From an uncultured Pelagibacteraceae bacterium (lineage in GTDB: Bacteria > Pseudomonadota > Alphaproteobacteria > Pelagibacterales > Pelagibacteraceae), in assembly GCA_902569405.1 (NCBI GenBank), contig CACFTX010000001.1, forward strand, positions 372,001 to 436,000: a stretch of DNA of 64,000 nucleotides, in the 5' to 3' direction. Shown here piece after piece: positions 1-7,222 of this stretch. The notes beneath the pieces were generated by a model. It had not been told where the DNA came from. It was given only the letters and a program-made list of their open reading frames with translations, and did no database searches. Within the stretch, counting starts at the first letter, position 1. Each line of letters begins with the position of its first letter. Both the position numbers and the translations under genes were made by a program.

Positions 1-1451
1 TCTAAATGAATTTTATTTTCATCAATTTCAAATATCTTTAATACTTTCAATGAAGTTTCTGGGATGATTGGGTATAGCAAAATAGTAATTTTTCTAATCA
101 ATTCTAAAGCAACATATATAATGGTATTAAGTCTAATTTTATCATCTTTACATTTCCATGGTTCCTCATCATTAAAATATTTATTAGATGCGAAAAGTTT
201 TTCTACAATATAGTTAATGTATGAATTTAAGTCTTGATTATCTAGATATTTAATAAGATTTTGATAATTTAAACTAAAATCATTTAGAATTTTTAAATCT
301 ATATCTTTAAAATTAATTTCATTAGGAATCATTAAATTAAGATTTTTTTCATTAAATGCTATTATTCTTTGGCACAAATTGCCGTAGTTATTTGCAAGAT
401 CACTATTTATACAATTTTCTAGTTTTTCTTGTGAAATGTTTCCATCATTACCGAATGAGACTTCTTTAATTAAGTAATATCTTAATGGATCCAATCCATA
501 TTTTTCAATAATTTTAATAGGGTCTAAAATATTTCCTCTTGATTTAGACATTTTCTCTTCACCGGACAAAATCCAACCGTGTCCATATATTCTATTAGGT
601 AATGGTATATCCGCTGCTAAAAGAAAGGCAGGCCAGTAAATTGCATGAAATCTTAAAATGTCTTTACCTATTAAATGAAGTGATGCGGGCCAAAAATTTT
701 TATAAAGATGATTGTTAATGTCGGGATAGTTTAAAGCACTTAAATAATTTGTTAATGCATCTAACCAAACATATATCACATGTTCATTATTTGAAGGAAC
801 TTTAATTCCCCAAGAAAAAGATTTTCTACTCACAGATAAATCTTTTAAGCCGGCTTTAACGAAGCTGACAACTTCATTTTTTCTACTTTTTGGTAAGATA
901 AAATTAGGATTTTTTTTATAAAAATCTAGAAGTGGTTTTTGCCACTTTGAAAGTTTGAAAAAATAAGACTCTTCCTCAACCCATTCCACTAATGAACCTG
1001 AAGATTTTGATTTTTTAATACCATCAATATCTTCAATTTCATCATTAGAATAAAAAGCTTCATCTGAAACTGAATACCATCCTGAGTATTTTGATAGATA
1101 AATTTCATTCCTTTGCTCAAGTATGTTCCATAGATTTTGGACAGATTTTAAATGTCTTTTTTCAGTTGTTCTTATAAAATCATTATTTGTAAGATTTAAA
1201 GTTTTCGATAGATCTTTAAACGTAATACTAATTTGATCACAAAAATCTTTTGGATTCATGCCCTTTTTTTCAGCAGCTCTTTGTATTTTTAAACCATGCT
1301 CATCAGTCCCAGTTAAAAAAAAAACCTTAAAACCTTGAATTTTTTTTGCACGGGCAAAAAAATCGGCGATTATGCTAGAGTATGCATGACCCATATGAGG
1401 TTTTGCTGATGGATAGTAAATTGGTGTTGTTATGTAAAAGTTTTTATTCAT
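1..1451 (-). CDS. metG: Methionyl-tRNA synthetase (C-terminus cut by window edge)
   Basis: Charges tRNA-Met with methionine in the cytoplasm. The translation I read from the minus strand starts MNKNFYITTPIYYP, has the class I HIGH-type motif HMGH at residues 19-22 and KMSKS at residues 300-304. The connective-peptide region has GWYSVSDEAFY and no zinc-knuckle cysteines. About 483 codons are present and the frame is open to the left edge, against roughly 510-550 residues for the family, so only the C-terminal end is missing. The ATG overlaps the 3' end of holB by 8 bases, so translation is probably coupled. It is the last visible gene of a run of overlapping minus-strand genes (rarD to metG). 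Confidence 0.95.
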   Translation of the reverse strand, partial: MNKNFYITTPIYYPSAKPHMGHAYSSIIADFFARAKKIQGFKVFFLTGTDEHGLKIQRAAEKKGMNPKDFCDQISITFKDLSKTLNLTNNDFIRTTEKRHLKSVQNLWNILEQRNEIYLSKYSGWYSVSDEAFYSNDEIEDIDGIKKSKSSGSLVEWVEEESYFFKLSKWQKPLLDFYKKNPNFILPKSRKNEVVSFVKAGLKDLSVSRKSFSWGIKVPSNNEHVIYVWLDALTNYLSALNYPDINNHLYKNFWPASLHLIGKDILRFHAIYWPAFLLAADIPLPNRIYGHGWILSGEEKMSKSRGNILDPIKIIEKYGLDPLRYYLIKEVSFGNDGNISQEKLENCINSDLANNYGNLCQRIIAFNEKNLNLMIPNEINFKDIDLKILNDFSLNYQNLIKYLDNQDLNSYINYIVEKLFASNKYFNDEEPWKCKDDKIRLNTIIYVALELIRKITILLYPIIPETSLKVLKIFEIDENKIHL

Positions 1452-2382
1452 TTAAAACTTTATATTTAAATTCCATAAACAAATTTTCATAATTTAAATT
1501 AAATTTATTACAATTATTTATCATGTTAATAAATCTAGTGTATAAAAAATTAATATTGTCTTTTTTTTTAGTTTTATGAATAAGTTTCAAAAAATATAAT
1601 TGAATCATAATGAGAATATAATGTTTTATAAAATTATTTTTACTGTAATATTTTTCATTTATTAAAAGTAGTAAAAAATCTTTTAATTTGTAATTTTTTA
1701 AATCTATATTATTATTTGAAGCAAAATATAAAAGATTAATCAATTCTCCTGGTGTAAAATAATAGTTAATTAAATCAACATTCAAAATATCTTCTATGTG
1801 TTGATTTAAAATTTTACCACAGATTTCAAATGTTTTTTCAAAAGAAAGATTTATTTTAAAAGTAATACATCTTGATTTAAGGGTATCTTTGATTAATTTT
1901 TTACTATCATGAATTAATATAAAAAAAATATTTTCATTTGGTTCTTCTATAATTTTTAATAATGCATTTAATGAATTTATGTTTAAATTTTCAATACTAT
2001 CAATTAAAATAAATCTGGGTTTATTATTAAAACTAGATTTATTTGCATAATTAATCATTTCTCTTATTTGCGATATTTCAATATTCTTTTTATCTTCTTT
2101 AACATCTACGTGATAAAAATTAGGATGCGATTTATTTTTTATCAATTTAAATGACCTGTTGTTAGAATTTATCTCGAAATCATTAATGTTATAAGGAAAC
2201 TCTTCATCTTTTGAAAAAACATAATTAACAAAATGATAAGCTAAAGTTGATTTACCAATTCCCTTTGAACCTGAAAGTAATATTTTATTAGAAAGATTCT
2301 CATTATTAAAAAGCTTAACTAATAAATTAAGATGGAAATTTAAACCATATAATTTTTCTTGTAATTTAGGATCTGTATTCAT
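1444..2382 (-). CDS. holB: DNA polymerase III delta-prime subunit
   Basis: Clamp-loader subunit that helps the gamma/tau ATPase open the sliding clamp at replication forks. Residues 38-46 read GSKGIGKST, a P-loop; residues 170-172 are SRC, the arginine-finger motif of clamp-loader subunits. At 312 residues it is close to family length, but the C-terminal part is very Asn/Lys-rich and diverged. The N-terminal zinc-module cysteine cluster seen in the Escherichia coli protein is absent. It overlaps tmk by 4 bases upstream and metG by 8 bases downstream; tmk-holB-metG is a common bacterial gene order and supports the call. Confidence 0.9.
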   Translation of the reverse strand: MNTDPKLQEKLYGLNFHLNLLVKLFNNENLSNKILLSGSKGIGKSTLAYHFVNYVFSKDEEFPYNINDFEINSNNRSFKLIKNKSHPNFYHVDVKEDKKNIEISQIREMINYANKSSFNNKPRFILIDSIENLNINSLNALLKIIEEPNENIFFILIHDSKKLIKDTLKSRCITFKINLSFEKTFEICGKILNQHIEDILNVDLINYYFTPGELINLLYFASNNNIDLKNYKLKDFLLLLINEKYYSKNNFIKHYILIMIQLYFLKLIHKTKKKDNINFLYTRFINMINNCNKFNLNYENLFMEFKYKVLNE

Positions 2383-2996
2383 TTTAAGATTTTATTAACG
2401 GCATTTATTACTTGATTTTTATTGAACTTTATATCCTTATTTGAATTAATAATTTTATATTTTTTTTTGTTACTGTTAGCAATTTTTATATAGCCATTTT
2501 GAACCTTGTTGTAAAATTTCATTTTAAATTTATCATATCTGTTTAGTTTTTTACGCTTTGATAGTCTTTTGCGCATATTTTTTGAGTTAACTAAATTTAA
2601 AAAGGTCAAATTAATTTTGATTTTTTTTGTTATATGATTGTTAATTAAACTAATAAGCTTATAATTCATTCCCATACCATAATGTTGATATGCTAAAGTT
2701 GAATCTGTAAATCTATCTATTAAAATTATTTTTTTTTGATAATTTTTTTTAATTAAATTTTCCATATTTTCATTTCTTGCAGCAAGATACATCAATAGAT
2801 CAGTAAATTTATTAAAATTTGATTTGTCATTAAGTATTAATTTTCTTATTTTTTCAGAATTAATTGATCCACCTGGTTCTCTTAGTTTAATGAATTTAAT
2901 TTTATTTTTTTTTAGATAACTCGATAAATAATTTATATGAAGTGTTTTACCTGAGCCTTCTATACCCTCGAAAACTATTACTGGTTTTTTAAACAT
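2379..2996 (-). CDS. tmk: Thymidylate kinase
   Basis: Phosphorylates dTMP to dTDP for DNA synthesis. The P-loop GIEGSGKT is at residues 11-18, followed by REPGG near residue 39 (substrate binding) and the DRFTDSTLAYQ motif from residue 94. The basic stretch near RLSKRKKLNRYDKF is in the position of the lid. Length of 205 residues is normal. The start overlaps the end of dacA by 8 bases and the stop overlaps holB by 4 bases, so it sits inside a tightly coupled operon. Confidence 0.95.
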   Translation of the reverse strand: MFKKPVIVFEGIEGSGKTLHINYLSSYLKKNKIKFIKLREPGGSINSEKIRKLILNDKSNFNKFTDLLMYLAARNENMENLIKKNYQKKIILIDRFTDSTLAYQHYGMGMNYKLISLINNHITKKIKINLTFLNLVNSKNMRKRLSKRKKLNRYDKFKMKFYNKVQNGYIKIANSNKKKYKIINSNKDIKFNKNQVINAVNKILK

Positions 2997-4140
2997 CGCC
3001 CCAGATTAAATAATTTATTGACTTTATTAATCTGGTGAAAATATTTACTTTTTTAATATTTTCAAAAGCCAAAACCTCATATTCATTTATGATTTCATCT
3101 TTATAAAATATTTTTAATTTGCCAATAATATCATTTTTTTTAATTGGTGCTTCAATTGGACCGTTATACTCAACAATTGTTTTGAGATATCTTTTTCGAG
3201 CTTTAGGTATGGTTTTGTAAATATCGGTATTAACGTATGCTTTAATTTTATCTTTAACCCCAAGCCATACATCAAGTTCGATTAATTCTTGATCACTTTT
3301 AGCAATTTCGATTAAATCATAGTTGGTCATTCCGTATGATATTAATTTTCTAGATTCGCGTGAACGCTCATTTTTTGTTTTAAATCCACTTCCAACTGCA
3401 ATTAATCTTCTATTTTTTCTTTTCACAGAAGATGCCAATGAATATCTTTCAACTGCTAAATAGCCTGTTTTGATTCCATCAGCGCCAATATTTTTATACA
3501 ATAGTGGATTTCTGTTACCTTGGGTTATTGGATCGCCACCTGTTCTATCCCAGGTGAATTCTTTTTCTTTAAAATATTCATAAAATTTTGGATAATTTTT
3601 AATAAGATAGTGTGACATTGTAAGAATATCTCTAACCGTTGAATAGTTATCTGGATCATTTATTCCAGATGAATTAGAAAAATTTGTATTCATCATTCCA
3701 ATTTCTTTGGCTTTAGAAGTCATTATTGCTGAAAATTCCTCTTCAGTTCCAGCTATACCCTCAGCAAGAGCAACACATGCATCATTTCCTGAAGCTATAA
3801 TTATACCTTTTAGTAAATCTTCTACGGAAACTTCATCATTAACCATTATAAACATTGATGAATATCCTGATTGTGATAAACGCCATGCATTTTCAGATAC
3901 CATAAATTTATCGTCTAAACTTAGGTCTCCTTTTTCAATTAGTTCAAAAGCAATTATAGATGTCATAATTTTAGTCATTGATGCAGGGTAAATTTCTCTA
4001 TCAGCATCTTTTTCGAACAATATATCACCAGAAGAAAAATCTTGCAGTATTGCAGTGCTAGCTTTGATGTCAAACTTTGCAAAGGCAATATTGTTCAAAA
4101 AAGCAATTAAGAAAAAAACATAAATAAATTTTTTAATCAT
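2989..4140 (-). CDS. dacA: D-alanyl-D-alanine carboxypeptidase (PBP5/6-like)
   Basis: Periplasmic serine peptidase that trims the terminal D-Ala from peptidoglycan stem peptides. A signal peptide is visible (MIKKFIYVFFLIAFLNNIAFA). The three penicillin-binding motifs are intact: SMTK at residues 54-57, SGN at 117-119 and KTG at 224-226. The C-terminal region resembles the PBP5 beta-rich domain plus a hydrophobic tail (INYLIWG). It overlaps the RlpA-like gene upstream and tmk downstream by 8 bases each; the neighbours rlpA-like and mltB point to one cell-wall module. Which dac paralogue name is correct cannot be decided from sequence alone. Confidence 0.92.
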   Translation of the reverse strand: MIKKFIYVFFLIAFLNNIAFAKFDIKASTAILQDFSSGDILFEKDADREIYPASMTKIMTSIIAFELIEKGDLSLDDKFMVSENAWRLSQSGYSSMFIMVNDEVSVEDLLKGIIIASGNDACVALAEGIAGTEEEFSAIMTSKAKEIGMMNTNFSNSSGINDPDNYSTVRDILTMSHYLIKNYPKFYEYFKEKEFTWDRTGGDPITQGNRNPLLYKNIGADGIKTGYLAVERYSLASSVKRKNRRLIAVGSGFKTKNERSRESRKLISYGMTNYDLIEIAKSDQELIELDVWLGVKDKIKAYVNTDIYKTIPKARKRYLKTIVEYNGPIEAPIKKNDIIGKLKIFYKDEIINEYEVLAFENIKKVNIFTRLIKSINYLIWGDV

Positions 4141-4888
4141 TTTTAATAATTTCTATATTTTCAAATTCTAGCAAACTTATATCATTAAATGATCTTTTTA
4201 GTGAGTTTAAGTTGTCAAATGGACCTAAAAAAACTCTATAATTTGTTTCAGAAAGAGTTTTAAGGTTAATTGTTTTAATTGATGTTTCAAGCTTAATTCT
4301 TTCAATCATTAGCTTGGCAGAATTTTCGAAGTAGAAATCAGCGATTTTAATAATATATGAAAATTTATTTTTATTAATTTTATTAATTTTTTTATTATTT
4401 GAATTTAAATCGTTTATACTAATTGAATCAACGGGTGCTTTACCAGCAACTTTTTTTTCTTCCTCGAATGTTTTGGCTTTCTTTGCGATAAATGATGAGT
4501 TATTTAATATTTCAGTAATTTCAACGTAAGGCTCGTTCAAATCTAATTCAATCATATTTGCAATTCGTTTACTTATTACCGTATTATTAAAAGAAGGATA
4601 TTTAGCTTTTTTTCCAACTTTTGCAATTATTGATTTATTATTTTTATTATTTTTAATTTTTACAATTGATCCTTTTTTTAAATTTCTTTGAAAAATAGTT
4701 AGCCCTCTATTTTCAAGTTTGGATGAAATAATTTTATTCTTATAGAGTTTTTCATCATAAATAATAGCAAACCCATTATTTTTAAATGCCAAGATATTAA
4801 TTTTATTTTCTGTTTTTAAATTCATTGTATTGGATGTGCACGAACTCATGCAAAACAAAAATATTATTATAAAAATCTTATAATTCAT
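4133..4888 (-). CDS. RlpA-like lipoprotein with SPOR-like C-terminus, degenerate
   Basis: A predicted lipoprotein: hydrophobic signal ending CMSSC, with Cys17 as likely lipidation site. The middle (roughly residues 60-125) aligns by eye with the double-psi beta-barrel of RlpA, with RNLKKGSIVKIKN in place of the RTLPFGTRVRVTN-type strand. However, the His before this strand and the Asp of the following NDRGP-type loop, the catalytic pair of lytic-transglycosylase RlpA, are not there. The C-terminal ~75 residues (YIIKIADFYFENSAKLM to FLGPFDNLNSLKRSF) look like a SPOR domain, which binds glycan strands stripped of stem peptides. Position between mltB and dacA matches rlpA in Alphaproteobacteria. 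It overlaps mltB by 11 bases. Family placement is from position plus weak similarity. Confidence 0.65.
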   Translation of the reverse strand: MNYKIFIIIFLFCMSSCTSNTMNLKTENKINILAFKNNGFAIIYDEKLYKNKIISSKLENRGLTIFQRNLKKGSIVKIKNNKNNKSIIAKVGKKAKYPSFNNTVISKRIANMIELDLNEPYVEITEILNNSSFIAKKAKTFEEEKKVAGKAPVDSISINDLNSNNKKINKINKNKFSYIIKIADFYFENSAKLMIERIKLETSIKTINLKTLSETNYRVFLGPFDNLNSLKRSFNDISLLEFENIEIIKND

Positions 4889-5879
4889 TTGATATTTTTT
4901 CTTTTAATGTACATACAGCAAGTGCGAATCTTAATGATCGATTCCATTTTAAAATTAATTCATAATTATAATATGTCAAATATGCAGGGCTTAAATTTTC
5001 TGCTTCGGGAATAATGTCCTTATCGGGTGTAATTATACCAACAATATCATCATCGTTTAATTTAAGAATTTCTGGATTTATTAAATATTTTTTAATTTTT
5101 TTAACTTTAATTTTATTTTTAATCTTTTTAGCTGAGGTATTTAAAAATTTTTTTGGAATTTTTTTTGAAAGTTCTACTTTTTTAAAGCAAGGTTGATTTT
5201 TTTTCCATCCAATTTTTCCAATATAGTTAGCTGCAGAAGCAAAAGAATCGTTGGTTTTTTTTAATTCAATAGCATTGTTTTTGTCATAATCTATTGCATA
5301 ATTTTTTATAGTAGATGGCATAAATTGAAAATTACCAAATGCTCCTGCCCATGATCCATAAAGAATTTTATAATCAATCGTGCCAACTTCTATTAATTGA
5401 AGTATTGTTATTAATTCACTAGTAAAAAAATCTCTTCTTCTTTTGTCGTAACTTAATGTTGCTAAAGATGATAAAATATCCATTTTTCCCAAATATTTAC
5501 CAAAATTTGTTTCAATGCCCATCAATGCTAGCAATAATTCTTTTTCTACAAAAAATTTTTCTTCGATTTCATCAATCAAAATTTTGTTTGCTTTATATAG
5601 CTTAATACCTTCTTTTACTTTTTTATTGGAGGACCTTTTTTTGATATAGGTTTTGGTGTCTTCGTAAAATTCAGGCTGAAATCGATCATATTCAATAACT
5701 TTAGGGATAAATTTAACTTTAGACATAACTAAATCAAAAGTTTCTTCTGATATGTTATTTTTTAACGCATGTATCTTAAATGAACTTAACCATAAGTCAA
5801 AAGACTCATCCTGAGCAAAGCACGCTATAGGATATATTGTCAAAAAAAATACCAACAATAATTTATAAATCTTTTTCAT
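4878..5879 (-). CDS. mltB: Lytic murein transglycosylase, MltB family
   Basis: Cleaves peptidoglycan glycan strands to 1,6-anhydro ends in the periplasm. N-terminal signal peptide (MKKIYKLLLVFFLTIYPIACFA). The catalytic-glutamate motif is ALMGIETNFGKY, with Glu123. The family block GSWAGAFGNFQFMPST and the AANYIGKIGW region are intact. At 333 residues it lacks room for an extra peptidoglycan-binding domain. The ATG overlaps the end of rarD by 17 bases; the start is chosen because it gives a clean signal peptide. The downstream RlpA-like protein and DacA act on the same polymer. Confidence 0.9.
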   Translation of the reverse strand: MKKIYKLLLVFFLTIYPIACFAQDESFDLWLSSFKIHALKNNISEETFDLVMSKVKFIPKVIEYDRFQPEFYEDTKTYIKKRSSNKKVKEGIKLYKANKILIDEIEEKFFVEKELLLALMGIETNFGKYLGKMDILSSLATLSYDKRRRDFFTSELITILQLIEVGTIDYKILYGSWAGAFGNFQFMPSTIKNYAIDYDKNNAIELKKTNDSFASAANYIGKIGWKKNQPCFKKVELSKKIPKKFLNTSAKKIKNKIKVKKIKKYLINPEILKLNDDDIVGIITPDKDIIPEAENLSPAYLTYYNYELILKWNRSLRFALAVCTLKEKISNEL

Positions 5880-6744
5880 ATAAATCTTTCAAGTAAATAA
5901 ATACAGCAATCCAAATTAAAATGAAACTATTGAACTTTTGATATGAAAAAGGTTCATTAAAATAAAAAAAACCTAGCAAAAATTGAGCTGTTGGTGTGAT
6001 AAAAAAAACCATACCTGAGGCTCCAAGGCCTGCTAGCTCGACACCTTTAACATATAAAAACAAAGGTATCACCGTCATTGGTCCTGCAAGAAAAATTAAA
6101 CTCATAAGACCAATATTATTAAAAACAAAATTATTTTGATTTGAAGAAATAATAAAATAAAAAATAACAAGAATAATGGGCAACATAAAAAGGCTCTCTA
6201 TTAATAAACCTATATCAGTTTCAACATTAATTTTTTTCCTTAGTAAATTATATACACTCCATAAAAAAGCTACACTTAAACCAACCCAGGGCAATGAAGA
6301 AAAATTGAAAAATAAATAAACTGTTGAAACAATAACAAGTGATATTGATATAATTCGTTTTTTATTTAATTTTTCATTTAAAAAAAGATAACCAAAAAAT
6401 ACACTGATAATTGGAAAAATAAAATATCCAAAGCTAGCATCGATAATTTTATTTGTTGAAACTGCATAAATCCAAACTGACCAATTCCCAAATATTAGTA
6501 AACTGGTTAAAAATAAAGTTAGTATATTTGTTTTATTATATAAAATTTTTTTAAAAATATGCCATTTTTTAAATATAGTAGTAGTAAATACCAATATTAA
6601 AAAAGTCCAAAATGACCTATGGGCCACAACTTCAAAAACACCTATAAAACTTATATATTGAAAATAAATTGTTCCGAAGAAACCCCAAAATAAAGAGCCT
6701 GCTGAAGTTGAAATTATTCCTCTTGAAAAGTTTGTAAGTTTCAT
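5863..6744 (-). CDS. rarD: RarD-type EamA-family transporter
   Basis: Polytopic inner-membrane protein of 293 residues with about ten hydrophobic segments, organised as two EamA repeats. The opening GIISTSAGSLFWGFFGTIYFQYI and the HRSFWTFL segment are typical of the RarD branch (called chloramphenicol-sensitive protein in older annotation). Its true substrate is unknown. It begins the long minus-strand run ending in metG. Its promoter must lie in the 97-bp spacer shared with the divergent tRNA-Ser gene. Family assignment is firm; function is not. Confidence 0.82.
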   Translation of the reverse strand: MKLTNFSRGIISTSAGSLFWGFFGTIYFQYISFIGVFEVVAHRSFWTFLILVFTTTIFKKWHIFKKILYNKTNILTLFLTSLLIFGNWSVWIYAVSTNKIIDASFGYFIFPIISVFFGYLFLNEKLNKKRIISISLVIVSTVYLFFNFSSLPWVGLSVAFLWSVYNLLRKKINVETDIGLLIESLFMLPIILVIFYFIISSNQNNFVFNNIGLMSLIFLAGPMTVIPLFLYVKGVELAGLGASGMVFFITPTAQFLLGFFYFNEPFSYQKFNSFILIWIAVFIYLKDLYEKDL

Positions 6745-6801
6745 GAATTAATAAATAGCAGTACCTTTATAATGATTTAATATAAAATAAAGCTTATTTT
6801 A

Positions 6802-6830
6802 TTGTTGAATTTGAAAATTATACTTATAAA
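6802..6830 (+). promoter_or_regulatory. Candidate sigma-70 promoter of tRNA-Ser
   Basis: TTGTTG at 6802-6807, a 17-base spacer and TATAAA at 6825-6830. The predicted start near 6837 lies about 5 bases before the mature tRNA 5' end. Placement and spacing are good; nothing here proves activity. Confidence 0.5.
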
Positions 6831-6841
6831 AACTAGCAAAC

Positions 6842-6931
6842 GGAAGGATGGCTGAGCGGTTGAAAGCACCGGTCTTGAAAACCGGCAAAGGGGCAACTCT
6901 TTCCTGGGTTCGAATCCCAGTCCTTCCGCCA
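6842..6931 (+). tRNA. tRNA-Ser(TGA)
   Basis: A 90-nt class II tRNA with a long variable arm. The acceptor stem GGAAGGA pairs with TCCTTCC at 6921-6927, the anticodon loop CTTGAAA gives TGA, the T-loop is GGTTCGAATCC, the discriminator is G and the CCA end is encoded. The CCA ends at 6931 and the convergent sdhE stop codon starts at 6932, leaving no gap. A long T-run follows on the plus strand and could end tRNA transcription inside the sdhE 3' end. Confidence 0.97.
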
Positions 6932-7198
6932 TTATTTTTTTTTCAAGTTAAATGATTTAAATAAATTCGTAACTTTATTAATAGGAATTTTTATGGAAGT
7001 TTTTTCACCTATATTAAAATTATAAAGATTTTCATCATCAAAATTTAACAAATTAGATAATTCTATCAATTCCTCATCATTTAAAACATCTATATATTTA
7101 CTTGTAAATGAACTCATTAAAAAATCCATTTCTTTTGAACCTCTATAACTTGATCTGTAAATAATTTTTTTTTTAAGTTCTTCCTTACTAAAATTCAT
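6932..7198 (-). CDS. sdhE: SdhE-family FAD assembly factor (DUF339/CptB-like)
   Basis: Small cytoplasmic protein (88 residues). The RGxxE motif of the family is present as RGSKE at residues 19-23, followed by MD, within RSSYRGSKEMDFLM. SdhE proteins help attach FAD covalently to the flavoprotein subunit of succinate dehydrogenase. An SdhE/DUF339 gene divergent from recG is a familiar alphaproteobacterial arrangement. The C-terminal Lys-Lys-Lys is encoded by an A-run whose other strand is the T-run after tRNA-Ser. The spacer to recG is only 24 bp. Confidence 0.85.
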   Translation of the reverse strand: MNFSKEELKKKIIYRSSYRGSKEMDFLMSSFTSKYIDVLNDEELIELSNLLNFDDENLYNFNIGEKTSIKIPINKVTNLFKSFNLKKK

Positions 7199-7222
7199 AA
7201 TTTTTAATATAATATAATTAGT

